In this document: piece by piece, positions 11,176 to 22,741 of the stretch
How the letters are laid out: each line of letters begins with the position of its first letter
How positions within the stretch are numbered: position 1 is the stretch's first letter
Assembly: GCA_023052935.1 (NCBI GenBank)
Contig: CM041294.1
Location: forward strand, 153,458,399-153,522,398
DNA: 64,000 nucleotides
Source: Piezodorus guildinii
Lineage: Eukaryota; Arthropoda; Insecta; Hemiptera; Pentatomidae
Direction: 5' to 3'
Notes under the pieces: model-generated
Seen by the model: the letters and a program-made list of their open reading frames with translations, nothing else
Databases searched by the model: none
Told to the model about the DNA's origin: nothing
Made by a program: the position numbers and the translations under genes

Positions 11176-11570
11176 CTTTTCAGACGCCTCGGAGGATTAA
11201 CAGGAATCGAAGAGGTTGCTAGGATACAAGCTAGTGGGTTAGAGTGGGAATGAAGGTTGTCATGAAAGAGGTACCATCTCAGCAACTTATGGTAAATTAA
11301 GGTCTCTATGGATGAGTTTATTAGTGACAAAGTAAGGAATATTGAGGTTTTTGAGATTAGAAGGATTGGATAAGAGAATAATTCAGTGGTTTATTAGAAC
11401 GACATAGCTCTACTCCGTAAATCCATACCCGCCTTACAAAGGTCATGTAAATGAGCCTTTTGTAATTAAGAGAAATGTTTGATTGTTTCTCCAGTTGAAG
11501 TAGTAAAAAATGTCGTGTGATTTCGTGCCATTTTAGACTTGTATGAGAATTCAATTTGATGTTTGTCAAT
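11176..11570 (-). mobile_element. Jockey-like LINE C-terminal fragment, antisense
   Basis: The minus strand encodes the region after the RT thumb (SLKWHEITRHFLLLQLEKQ, then LIYMTFVRRVWIYGVELC) and, towards 11176, the C-terminal tail also seen at 23324-23686. It meets the sense RT fragment tail-to-tail at about 11175. Frameshifts are present. Confidence 0.7.
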
Positions 11571-11754
11571 ATGGAGTTATAAGATATCGGTTTTGTTCAA
11601 CAGAGATAAGCAGGGAGTTATTAAAGGATATTTTAGGGCACGAAGTCATAGGTTTACGACGAAGGATAAAGATTATTTGGAGGGTTTTTTTTGTTGTTTT
11701 TTTTACATCAATCTATATTAGTATAGAATACATCTACACAGTTTTAAAACTTCT

Positions 11755-12029
11755 TCCAGTGGCGCGACAGGCCGTGTAGGCCCTGGGCCTCGTGGTGTAA
11801 ACTCCTGCGAGTTTACACTCACGTTTCGTGATCCAATTTTTAGTGTAGGGTCATCACTTCCTATGATTAATTTTGTGAGTGGCCACCCTTTGGCTGAAGG
11901 GTCTCACATACCCGGGGGAGAGGCTGTAGTGAGTGAATCCCAATTTTTTTACATCCTTATAAAAGCCTCACCGGGACTGGGATTCGAACTCAGAACCTTG
12001 GAATTGGAAATCCATTACAATGCGCTTAT
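11755..12029 (-). repeat. tRNA-derived SINE, family S2, diverged copy
   Basis: It shares long blocks with 37614-37862 (GTGTAGGCCCTG, CCTCGTGGTGTAA, GGGTCTCACATACCCGGGGG, TTATAAAAG). On the minus strand it keeps a box B-like GAGTTCGAATCCC at about 11981-11993, but the outer tRNA-like end is degraded. No clean duplication was found. Confidence 0.75.
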
Positions 12030-12730
12030 TATTTGCTAAAATTTATTTTGCATATCAACTAACAAAAGAAAAGACAAAAATAGAAACAAAACAAAAAATA
12101 AAATGAAGTAAACACATAGAATTTTTTTTTTAACATAATTTATTCAAATTTACAACTGTACTAAAAAAATACAACAAGTAAATATGATATTAGAAAAATG
12201 ACATGAAAAAGACTTGTAGAAAAACTACCCAATGGTAGCACTCCTGTAACTATTCTAAACTAGAAGAAATAAAAATTAAAATAAATAAATAAACAAAATT
12301 ACAGTTATTAAAATCATTAGATAGAATTAGTAATTTAGAATTTTATAACAGTATATGTTCAGTTCTCTTATGTCTATATTTAGAGGTTGATAGTTTAGTA
12401 TAATTACCAATTCGTTTTATAAGGGTATCGTCAGTAAGTTGGCATTTTGAGAAAAATTATTGTGTTTGTTGGTGTATGAATTCTTGTATTGTAGGGATGT
12501 CTAGTTCTTTGTGCATGGTAGTTATTTTCGTGTATCGTGGATAATTATTAATTATTCTAAGGCATCTATTTTGTAGTACTTGCAATTTGTTAATATGTCT
12601 TTTGCTTGCAAGACTCCAGGCGGGAATGCATATGTAATTATAGGCCTGGTAACAGATTTATATAAAATTAGTTTGTTTTTTGGTGTTAATATTGAATGTT
12701 TATTAAAGTAGGGGTGCATTTCATATAATA

Positions 12731-12985
12731 ACTAGCTGTAACCCGCGGCTTTGCTCGCGAATATTTTATTTTGTATTTATTTAAATTTGCATAAATGCGT
12801 TTATGAGTAGTGACTATAAAACTCATATGATGGAGCAGTTGTTTGGGGATGTGGTAACAAAGAAACTACCAATAAAACACACTTATTTTATTTATTTTTC
12901 TTACTGGTGTGTTTTCTTGGTGGTTGCACCCTCAACCAACTTCCTTACCATATAGTCAAAACTGTCAACAACTACTCCTTTATTA
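12731..12985 (+). repeat. Dispersed-repeat fragments inside the split LINE
   Basis: At 12731 lies another ACTAGCTGTAACCCGCGGC left end, like those at 3954 and 7422. At about 12840-12980 lies text ending GGTGGTTGCACCCTCAACCAACTTCC. That text resembles the arms of the foldback at 51829-52049. Both are fragments. Confidence 0.5.
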
Positions 12986-13650
12986 TAAGACGTATAAATT
13001 TTCAAGAAATATAAATATTATATTTTTTACAATTATATTTATCAAAGTTGTTTTCAAGTGAAAATATTCCCACTCGTTGGATCAATGTATGTATATCAAT
13101 CATATTTATGTTGCAAACATGACTATATACAACGATTACGTTACAGCTAAAATATATCGAGTAATTTTGGGTATGCCTACTTCTACTGGATCGCTATTGT
13201 ATATTTAATAGAATAAAATGGCAACTTATTAGACTAAAGATAGAATTATGGTTGATAAAGAAAGTGATTTAAAAGCAACTTAACCGTTTACTATAATTAA
13301 TCTAATATAACTATAAATATCTTGTTTCTAATATCGAGACACATTGAAAAAATAGAACATTCTTTATCTTTGTTTGCATTTTGACTAATTCAATTTGATA
13401 AATAAAATAATTTAAATTAAAATTGCTACAAATTACGAAAAATGTTGATAGTAAATATGTTGAATGTGGTTATATGAAAGAAATACAGCTGAATAGCAAT
13501 AAACTGCTCTGTTTATGATAAATAAAAGATTATTATTTCATGTCAGATATCAATTTTATTTACTCAATGTTACAATTACATACCAGTAGCAAGTAGCCAC
13601 ATCAAAATTATTCAATAACATTGTTTTATCTTTTAAAGATAACCGTTGTA

Positions 13651-14549
13651 TTGGGTTGATGCAAAATTAATGCAGGTTTCCTCTATTGCAATATCTTAAT
13701 TCCAATTGTGTAAACAAAGCTAATCCTAACATTGATCATTATTATACCAAAACAAACCTTATCTAATACCCTCTCTTTCACCATGAATTTGTTTAGTAAA
13801 ATCGTTTTGTTCAGTGTGTTCAAAGGTCTTGAATCGAAAATGTCAAAGTGCGATTTTCGTCAAATTTATTTTTACGAATTTAAATTAGGGCGCAGCGCTG
13901 CGCAAACGGCTCGTAATATTAATGAAGTGTGGGGTCAGGGGGCTATTAATGAGTGCACGGTGCAGCATTGATTCCAGAAGTTTCGCAGAGGAGATTTCGA
14001 CCTCGAAGACAAGAAAGGTCGGGGCCGTCATCTTGCTCTGGACAACGACCAGCTGAGGTCAAAAGTGGAAGAAGACCCAACCAAAACCACACGAGAAATG
14101 GCGGCGGAACTCGGAACTCAAAAATTGCAACGTCTTTGCCCAGCATTGATGAATCGGAAGGGGCCGATCCTGCTCCACGATAACGCCAGACCACACGTTG
14201 CACAACCAACGCTTCGACGACTGCACGAGTTGGGCTACGAAGTTCTCCAACATCCGCCTTATTCACCTGACCTCTCTCCTACAGACTTCCACTTTTTCAG
14301 GCATCTGGACAACTTTTTGAGGGAGAAAAATTTTCAAAACCAGGACGACATTGAAAATTCTTTTCGTGATTTCATTGAGTCCAGGGATTCGGATTTTTTT
14401 TCTGGTGGAATAAGAAAGCTTGTTGAACGTTGGCAAAAGTGCATTGATTCAGATGGAAATTATTTTGATTAAATATATATGGTTAAAGTAAAGATATGGC
14501 GTATTTACAATACCTACTAAAAACCTGCATTAATTTTGCATCAACCCAA
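13651..14549 (+). mobile_element. Mariner (cecropia-like) element B, internally deleted
   Basis: An 899 bp element has termini TTGGGTTGATGCAAAATTAA and its inverse, and is bounded by TA (13649-13650 and 14550-14551). The plus strand encodes the N-terminal DNA-binding part (FYEFKLGRSAAQTARNI to about residue 100), with a TGA at 13968 where most relatives have Trp. It then jumps to the C-terminal part: LHDNARPH (second catalytic Asp), YSPDLSPTDFHFF (third Asp), and a normal C-terminus to 14472. The first Asp and the WVPHEL linker are deleted. It shares size and C-terminal style with element A, but the deletion points differ. Confidence 0.93.
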
Positions 14550-15056
14550 TATATCATCATAACTCTTTAACAACTTAGGTGGGTATTTTCTTCAATTGTA
14601 GGTGAAGCCTTTCACCTGAAAAAAAAACCTTTTATGTTTGTTGTTTTTTTAACGAAAGATTAACACTTCGAATTATTTTTAAAAAACTAATAATAATTGA
14701 ACATGTTTCTACGGAAACCAACACACAAAACATGGATACGATGCTCAATATTCTTAAATATATTTCTTATAAATTGGAATAGTATGTTTGCTAATTAATT
14801 TAATTAAGATGATTTTGCTTCCAGATGGTGAGGAATTTGATTGTCATTCAAATGAGTACTAACAATTTTTCTGGAAACATATAGTAATAAGTACTTTATT
14901 ATAACTGAAAATTATGGAGTGAATGTATATTTTATCCCATCCTCGTCGCCAGCTAATATGTATTTTATTATAACTGGAAACTATGAAGTCAATGTATATT
15001 TTATAAATAAGAATGCATAGAAACTATCAACACACACTTTAATAATAATTACGGGA
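14550..15056. other. AT-rich stretch with a local imperfect duplication
   Basis: Two similar segments (about 14889-14935 and 14957-15004) share TTTATTATAACTG and GTCAATGTATATTTTAT-like text about 68 bp apart. No gene is recognised. Confidence 0.45.
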
Positions 15057-15262
15057 ACTATTTATTTTATTGTGTGATGTTTTATTTTCTATGTGATGTT
15101 TGAAAAGTAGTTTATAGTCGAGGGAGACTCCTAAATACTTAACTTGTTTTGAAATTGCTCCTTTTACGCTATTGACTTGTATAGTAGAGAGAAGATTGGG
15201 TCTGCTTTTTGTAAAGATTATTGCTTCGGTTTTTTTTTGTGTTGGTTTTTAGTCCCCATTGA

Positions 15263-15666
15263 CTCAGGTAATTTTGAGGTTTCAAACAATAAAACAATTA
15301 TATGACAGTCATAAAATGAAAGAACAATCGTTAATTAATTGCTACTACTAATAGCGGCCGTAGAGGCAGTAAGTGATGCTGAGAGAGATAAGATCTCGTG
15401 AAATGTCAGCGGCGATCTCCATCTCCCGAGGATGTTATCAACCCCTTCTGTTTCGCCTCCTTTCATCTTCTTATCCCTTTCTGATATCAGTTCGTATCTC
15501 TTCTACGTTACGGTTCTTTCGATCGCGACTACTCGTAGGATCTCTTTGTAAACAGCCGAATCATCGTCAAACACAAATGAGAAAACTTTGTTTTCGTTTT
15601 ATGGCTAAGCAGGCACCACCGAATTATTTGTATAAAGATCACATCATATCACGTTGTCTACTTGTT
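15263..15666. other. Relatively GC-rich block of unknown nature
   Basis: An open frame of 104 codons (15373-15687) lies in unusually GC-rich text for this region, but it has no motif I recognise and runs into an R900 end. It could be a fragment of a mobile element or of a host exon. I do not call a gene. Confidence 0.3.
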
Positions 15667-16550
15667 ACTTTCACTTACTATATATAGTATGGATAAGTAT
15701 TGCGATCGTGAAAATTTTTGAATTCCAGTTTTCAACGGAAAAATACATTTAGGGTCCCCTGAGTCGAAATAACCAAGTCCCGGAAAAAGGTCTGTGTGTG
15801 TGTGTGGTAACTCCCGGCGGAATGGTAGGTCCTATGAAACTAAAATTTCATATTTAAGACAAATATACACCCGAGACGTTACAAAACATTTCATCAAAAT
15901 GAGCTTACCAGAAGAGCCACTTTATACCATGCATTTGCACCTTATTTTTCGTTTTTCTCGAAAACGGTTCCGACGGTTTTGATTAAACTCGCTATATCGA
16001 TGTATATTTTAATGGGCTTTAATATGATGTAAGTTTTATTCTGATTAAAATGGTCTGACAGGCTTAAATTCCGATATTTTAAATTTTCTTCCCTTAAAGT
16101 ACTTTAATTTTGTAGATTCAATAAAAATAACTATATATCTTGTTAACGCTGATAAAAAAAAAGGTAAATATATAAATTGAATGAATTCGATACCCAACTA
16201 AAGGAGATAACAGAAAAATACTTTTTTAATGCAATTTTTCGTTTTTTAACTTAAGAGCAGTAATATACATGTATGATATACCGTTGGAAAAGCTAAAGAT
16301 TTTAGAAAAATATAATCTTATACTCAAGCTTTAAAAGTTAATAAAGAGTGATGGAAAGAAGATAAAACTAACTGATTATTTTAGATAATAATATAATAGA
16401 TTTTTAATAAACACACGTTTCTATATAAATTCAATTTAATTAATTCCTTAATAGTTCCACGTATTTTTATCTCTAACTGTTTTCGAAAATTCTTTCATTA
16501 ATTTTAAAAATGGAGGTAAGTGAAAGTCGTGTGTTACCCGCACCAGATTT
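15667..16550 (+). repeat. R900 repeat, full length (first of a tandem pair)
   Basis: It runs from ACTTTCACTTAC to CCCGCACCAGA. A second full copy starts 3-4 bases later, so the two lie head-to-tail. Confidence 0.85.
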
Positions 16551-16553
16551 TTT

Positions 16554-17460
16554 ATTTTCACTTACTATATATAGTAAGGGAAAGTATTGCAATCGTGAAA
16601 ATTTTCGAATTCCAGTTTTCAACGGAAATACAACGTTTTAGGGTCCCCTGAGTCCAAATAACCAAGTCCCGCAAAAAGGTCTGTGTGTGTGGTGTGTGTG
16701 TGTGGTAACTCCCGGGCGGAAACGGTAAGTCCTATGAAACTGAAATTTTATATGTAAGACAATTATACGCCCGAGACGTGACAAAACTTTTTCATTAAAA
16801 TGAGCTAACCAGAAGAGCCACTTAATACCATGCTTTTTGCACCTTTTTACAATTTTCTCAAAAACGGCTCTAATGGTTTTTGATTAAACTCGCTATTTTG
16901 ATGTCAAACTTCATGGGTTTTAATGTCATGTAGGTGTCATTCTGATTGAAATGGTCTGACAGGGTTTAAATGCCAATATTTCAAAATTTCTTCCTCTAAA
17001 GTACCTTTAATTTTGTTGATTTAAAAACATTAACCATATCGTCTGATTAGCATTCCTAAAAAACAGGTAAATTCATAAATTAAACGAATTTAAATGTTAA
17101 ATTAGATGTCCAACTAAAGGAGGAAATTGCAAAAATATATTTTAATGCATTTTTGAAATTAAGAACAATGATATAGATGTATAATATACCGTTGGAATGC
17201 TAAAGATTTTAGAAAAAATGTTATCTTATGTTATATATTTTACAAGTTAACGGAGAGTGATGAAAAGCAGATAAAACAAAGTGAATGTCGTGGATAATAA
17301 TATAATATATAATAGATAATTTTAATAAAACATGTTTCTATTAATATCCAATGTAAATAATTCTTTAACAATTTATTTCGTTTCTAAATTTGTTTGAAAA
17401 TTCTTAATTTGTTATAAATAACGGATGCAAGTGAAAGTCGTGTGTTGCGTGCACCAGATT
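16554..17460 (+). repeat. R900 repeat, full length (second of a tandem pair)
   Basis: It starts ATTTTCACTTAC with the TATATATAGTAAG palindrome half and ends GTGCACCAGA. It differs from the first member at many sites, so this is not a recent duplication. Confidence 0.85.
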
Positions 17461-18010
17461 TTTCTAGTAATAGGAGACATCACTATTGCTAGCAACGCTG
17501 ATATATCTATCCGTATCAATCCATAATTAAATATTTAGCTATGCAGAAGGAGCGACCTGACTATTACGGCTTAGCCAATATAAATAGGGTTTAAAAAATT
17601 AGATTGCAGGGTACGATTAGAAAGCTCTACAAAAACTGAAGCCACCAAATGGTGAGGAGCTGCATATGCTCTACACGCAACACTCTCTTAGTCAAAACAC
17701 AGCTATTAGAGTTGGTTGAAATATTTTTTCATTGAGACCACTATAACACCACAATAATATCTAGGAAGTCATCTATCAAAATGACATTTCCGCTCAATTA
17801 TTATTAACTCACTTAATATTCTAAACACATTAAAAATGTGATTAACGCTCAAATATCTGGGTAAAATATTCCAAAATAAGCTATTTTCTTATAAGAGGTT
17901 ATAATTGGTAGGATGATTGAATCTGAGAACGTATTACGTGTAAAAGTTTTACAAGGGATGATTTCAGAGATCACAATCATTAATAACAAATTCTTCTTAA
18001 ACTTACTTAA
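17461..18010. other. Stretch without a recognised gene
   Basis: I see no domain. A minus-strand open frame at 17849-18073 overlaps the SINE edge and has no motif. Confidence 0.4.
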
Positions 18011-18309
18011 AAAAACCTGTACCTCTACAACCCACGAAGGGTCTTGGCTCAGTACTTTATTGTTTCTAGCCAACGGCAGTGCAATGAGGTGATTAGGCCT
18101 TGATCACGCTCAGCCGTCAGGTTTTCCCCAAATTTGTTGGTACCCACTTTATAGAGGCTGGGTCTGCCTCAGTGGGTCTCCATACCCTAGGTCGCCCCTT
18201 CCCCTCCCCCGACTGAATTAACAGAATAAATAATATTCTTGCCACTGCGGATTCGAACCCAGGAACTGGAGAACAGAAGTCTAGTGCTCTATCCACTAGA
18301 CCTCGCTTC
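18011..18309 (-). repeat. tRNA-derived SINE, family S1
   Basis: Read on the minus strand, it begins with a tRNA-like head: TAGTGGATAGAGCACTAGAC (box A region) and GGGTTCGAATCC (box B). It ends in a short A-rich tail. A perfect 15-bp duplication CTTAAACTTACTTAA flanks it at 17996-18010 and 18310-18324. A second copy is at 52614-52930. SINEs are transcribed from the internal Pol III promoter and moved by LINE machinery. Confidence 0.9.
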
Positions 18310-18377
18310 CTTAAACTTACTTAATATTTTAAAACAGACAATCATTATTAGTGGCATACATAACTCCAATATAGTAA

Positions 18378-19799
18378 TGATAATGGGACCCGACTAATAA
18401 ACTTTGCCCATTTCAAAAAACCTAGTAATCAAAAGTTTAAACATAAGGATATTCATAAGTACACGTGGACATCGCCGGATGGACAAACGCGGAATCAAAT
18501 CGATCATGTTTTAGTACAAAACAGATGGCAAAGTAGCATAATTAACGTGAGATCGTATCGTGGTGCAGAATGCGGTTCTGATCATGAATTATTAATCGCG
18601 AAACTTCGACAAAAACTAAATACGAAAAAGAGAACATCGGCCTATATTCATCCCGAGAATTTTGATTTAGTTAAATTGAACAAGCCCTAATTAGAAAACA
18701 ATTCGGGATAGAAGTAAAAAATAGGTTCGAAGCTTTGGAATCCTTAAACGAGGAAAACGAAGATGTAAACAAACTATGGGAAGGGATCAGGGATAATATC
18801 AAAGAGGTCGGTAATCTGTGTCTTGGGAAAATCGAAAATAAAAAGAACAAACCCTGGTTCGACGGGGATTGTCAAAATATATGTGAAAAAAAGAAAAACC
18901 GCTAAACTGAATTCCTTAAATAATCCAAGCGATAATAACGTGACTTACTTTCGGGTAGTAAAAAAGAAGACTTCAAAATTCTTAAAAAAATAAGAAAAGA
19001 GGGTATCTTAAAGGCAAAATAATAGAAATAGAAAAACACAGAAGCAAAAATAACGTGAGAGAAATGTACACAGGTATAAACAAATCGCGCAAAAAATTAG
19101 AACCTCTATTGAATGGGGTTAAAGATGCAAATAACAATATAATTGCTGAACCGACTGAGATATTAAACAACACTATGACGGCATTTTAAATACGGAAAAT
19201 AATAATCAATCTCCTCTCTCTGAATATCAGAGCGCTAAACCATGGATAGACGCACCGAGTAAAGAGGAAGTCGAACTGGCGATAGGACAATTAAAACGTT
19301 ATAAAGCTGCAGGAAATGATAATATCATGAGTGAATTAATCAAGGCGTGTGGAGAATCGGGCGTTTCCAAATTACATGTTTTAGTTAAAAAGATCTGGGA
19401 AAATGAAAAAATGCCCGAAGAATGAATAGAATCAATACTTATTCCGATTCACAAAAAAGGACCGAGGACGGATTGTAACAACTATCGTGGGATCTCTCTT
19501 CTCCCAGCATGCTATAAAATATTCTCATCAATACTAACAAGCCGAATCACGGAATACGCTGAGGAAATTATCGGAGATGACCAATGTGGTTTTAGGCGGA
19601 ATCGCTCGACTATTAATCAAATATTTTCCTTACGTCAAATATTAGAGAAAAAATTGGAGTACAACGGTGTAGTCCATCAACTTTATATAGATTTTAAAAA
19701 GGCTTATGATTCAATAGACAGTCAGAAGCTATATAACATCATGATTGAACAGGGAATACCTAGAAATTTAGTAAACCTAGTAAAGATGTGTTTGGCAGA
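18378..19799 (+). mobile_element. APE-type LINE, copy 3 (endonuclease and N-terminal RT), 3'-truncated
   Basis: This is the upstream part of the family at 27-1190. It shows the end of the AP-like endonuclease (YTWTSPDGQTRNQIDHVL and the C-terminal SDHELL motif). A linker follows, then the start of the RT: IPIHKKGPRTDCNNYRGISL, GFRRNRSTINQ, DFKKAYDS. Stops and frameshifts break the frame (for example at 19423). From 19618 it overlaps and closely matches copy 1. It stops abruptly at 19799, where a minus-oriented R900 piece begins, so the 3' end was lost by rearrangement or deletion. Copies 1 and 3 together cover most of the polyprotein. Confidence 0.88.
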
Positions 19800-20150
19800 A
19801 TGGAACTTATGAGTTATTTGTCAATGACGATAAGATGATATGCTAAATCTTGTAAGATGTGCAAAATTAAACCTATTTTAGAGGAATAAAATACAAAATT
19901 ACGCCATTTAAGCCCTTTCGGAGTATTTCACTTAGAATCAAACTTATATAGTTGTCTTAAATATGAAATTTCAATTTCATAGGACTTTTCTTTTTCGCGC
20001 TGGAATTACAACAAACACCAAGACCTTTTCGTGGGACTTGGACTCAGGGGATCCTAAAACGTGTATTTCCGTTGAAAACTGGAATTCGAACATTTTCACT
20101 ATCTAAATACTTTCCCTTACCATGTGGAATATACAGGTAAGTGAAAGTAA
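19800..20150 (-). repeat. R900 repeat, partial
   Basis: This is the terminal half of an R900 copy in minus orientation. It ends GGTAAGTGAAAGTA at 20150 and contains the GGGACTTGG and TCAGGGGATCC blocks. Its inner end is fused to LINE copy 3 at 19799. Confidence 0.75.
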
Positions 20151-20377
20151 TACGTGGAGTGAGGAGCCTTTAGTTACGCTAGAAAGGGCCTGCACAGGAT
20201 TTTCGTTTGGGAGGAAGAAGAAAAGTAAGTTGAAAGTCGTGAGATAAGGGTCCAGCAAGTTAAAAACATAAGATATTTTTTCAAAACACATATCAATTAT
20301 GTACTTGATCAGAAGTAAGAACAATCTCTACCCAATAATGTTTTCAACATAATTTTTTCCTTCCCACATCGCAATAA

Positions 20378-20890
20378 TTTTTTTTTTTTTTTTTTCTATT
20401 TTATTATTGATTAATTGATATTTGCAACAGTATAGGAAAAAATACAACAAGTAAATGTGATAAAAAGTAACAATTGGCTTGATAAAGTCTTGTGAAGAAG
20501 CTACCCAGCGGTAGCATTTCAATGTTTATATCATTAGCAGGTCTCGAGGCCACCGTCTTTTCAGGCGCCTCCGAGGATTATCAGGAATAGATGGAGATGA
20601 GATAATACGGACAAGCGGGTTTGAGTGGGCTGGTAGTTTGGAATTAAAGGAGGTATATCTAGTTCTGGCTAATTCTGCAACGGAATATTCAGGTCTTTAT
20701 GGATAGTTTTATTAGTGACAAAATACGGAGCATTTAGGATCTTTCGGAGGATTTTGGATTGCAAGGATTGGATGCGGGAGGAATTTGATGGCTTGGTGGA
20801 TCCTCATAGCGCAATACCATATGTCCAAATAGGTCTAATAATGGCTATATAAATTAGTTTTTTGTAGTAGATTGGAAGTTTTGAACGTTT
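20378..20890 (-). mobile_element. Jockey-like LINE 3' end, antisense
   Basis: Poly-T at 20378-20395 is the A tail on the minus strand. Next come a 3' UTR and the C-terminal tail region (20545-20720), which matches 23324-23530 closely. The frames are broken. Confidence 0.7.
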
Positions 20891-20894
20891 GTCA

Positions 20895-21516
20895 AGTAAT
20901 TGTCAATAATAAATATTAATATTTCCCTTTTACAAAGGATGCCGCTCCAGGATCTTTTGCCCTAGACACCTGGGCCCAGGATCAAACAGCTTACATACAA
21001 GCAGTACTTGGATATTACGGATACTTAGTGATATCATATGTCTCACAATACCTATCCCTTCATTTCATCTTCCGTCTTCCTTCATCCCCTCTACTATCCC
21101 TTCGTAATAAGTACCCCCCAAATTCTAGAGCCAGAGCTCTCCGGTCCAAGATGTTATTATGATAAAGTTATGGTACATTATATTAGTAAGAAGGTTATGT
21201 TCCTATTTCGATTATCAATAAAGTTACATCAGTTAATTTATATGCGTGATTCTCCTTGCGTACGTTCATTTACACCAGTGTTATTTCTAAAGGGGGCTTT
21301 ACAAGGTTACGGTTTTCAAGTGTGACAATTCTTTGAAGTGTGACAATTGACTAGTTGCAAATGACAATTGACGATGGCTTGTTCGCATACTAGGAATAAA
21401 CCAAATTTACCATGTTTAGTTGAAAAATTATGAATTATTGCTTCATCAGTTGCAGTTATTATTGAATTTTTACAAATTAAATGTAATACTATTAAAAAGC
21501 TAAATAAAGAAAAAAA
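20895..21516. other. Stretch without a recognised gene
   Basis: This is a moderately GC-rich block with short open frames (21038-21325) and no recognisable domain. Three CAATT-type near repeats occur near 21325-21370. I see nothing further. Confidence 0.4.
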
Positions 21517-22397
21517 TCTGGTGCGGCAACACACGACTTTCACTTACCTCCGTTTTTAAAATCAATGAAAGAATTTTTAAATACAGTAAGATTAAAAAAT
21601 GAGTGGAACCATAAGAGAATTAATTACATGGAATTTCTATAGAAACATGTGTTTTATTAAAAAATCGATTTTATTATTATCTAAAATAATCGCTTAATTT
21701 TATGGGCTTTTTATCACTCTCTATTAGCTTTTAAAGCTTGTGTATGAGATAATATTTTTTCTAAAATCTCAATCTTTCCAACGGTATATCATACGTGTAT
21801 ATTACTGTTTTTTTGTTCGAAAACAGAAAATTGCATTAAAAAAATATTTTTCTGTTTTCTCCTTTAGTTGGGTATCGAATTCATTCAATTTATACATTTA
21901 CCTTTTTTTCATCAGTGGTAACAAGATAATATAGTTATTTTTATAGAATCACAAAATTAAAGGTACTTTAGAGAAAGAAAATTTAAAATATCGGCATTTA
22001 AGCCCTGTCAAACCATTTTCATCCAAATAAAACCTAAATGATATTAAAGTCCATTAAATTTTACATCGATATAGCCAGTTTAATTAAAATCGTCGGAACC
22101 GGAAAAACGAAAAAAGGTGCAAAATGCATGGTATAAGTGGCTCTTCTGGTAAGCTCATTTTGATGAAAAAGGTTTTGTAACGTCTCGGGTGTATATTTGT
22201 CTTAAATATGAAATTTTAGTTTCATAGGACCTACCGTTTCCGCCCGGGAGTTACCACACACACACACACAGACCTTTTTGCGGGACTTGGTTATTTGGAC
22301 TCAGGGGACCCTAAAATGTGTATTTCCGTAGAAAACTGGAATTCGGAAATTTTCACGATCGCAATACATTCCCTTAATATATGTAGTAAGTGAAAGT
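21517..22397 (-). repeat. R900 repeat, full length
   Basis: It starts TCTGGTGCGGCAACACACGA and ends GTAGTAAGTGAAAGT, that is, the usual R900 ends in reverse. It contains the (CA)n run at about 22254-22270. Read in this direction it begins with TC and has the palindrome near its 3' end, which recalls Helitron ends, but there is no CTRR end. Confidence 0.85.
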
Positions 22398-22741
22398 AAA
22401 AACTAAAAAATCAATTATGGTCATATGATTTTTGCCCTGATTCTAAAGCTCTATACCTTTTTTTCTCTGAGTTATGGGCGTATATATAGATAAAAAATTT
22501 CAGTTCTTTTCTGTTTTATAATTCATCGCTGTTTATTGACTCTAAAACTACATAAAACCACGTTTTTTCTCAATCTTCAAAATAACTGAGTTATGGGCGT
22601 AAATATAGATAAAAATTCAATTTTTTTTTTTTTTTAATTTCATCGCGGTATTCTTATTTTAAAACTCTATACATTTTTTTTTTTCTATTTATCTTAAAAA
22701 ATAACTGAGTTATGGGCGTACGTATAAGTAAAATTTCAAAA

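Larger units (their letters stand above)
12121..15262 (-). mobile_element. Jockey-like LINE split by a ~2.3 kb composite insertion
   Basis: The right part (15262-15057) encodes, on the minus strand, LNYLSQWGLKTNTKKTEAII and KQVKYLGVSLDYKLLFKHHI. The left part (about 12733-12340) continues with HPYFNKHSILTPKNKLILYK, ITYA and LQVLQNRCLRIINNYPRYTK. It is followed by a 3' UTR ending in poly(A), read as poly-T at 12122-12130. The two halves abut in protein order, so they are one LINE cut by later insertions (about 12734-15050). Frame breaks show that it is dead. The 3' UTR resembles those of the LINEs at 20378-20890 and 23190-23690. Confidence 0.8.

Noticed and set aside
15373..15687. 104-codon open frame in a GC-richer block
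   Set aside because: It has no recognisable domain, no splice context, and its end lies inside an R900 terminus. It is not enough for a gene call.
18240..18308. tRNA-like sequences at SINE heads (also 37790-37860, 44840-44905, 52860-52920)
   Set aside because: Box A and box B are present, but the heads lack proper acceptor and anticodon pairing and are fused to repeat bodies with target duplications. They are SINEs, not tRNA genes.
22440..22730. Three spaced CTGAGTTATGGGCGTA motifs considered as a CRISPR-like array
   Set aside because: A eukaryotic context, and spacing and flanks are repeat-like. It is a degenerate internal duplication in mobile DNA.
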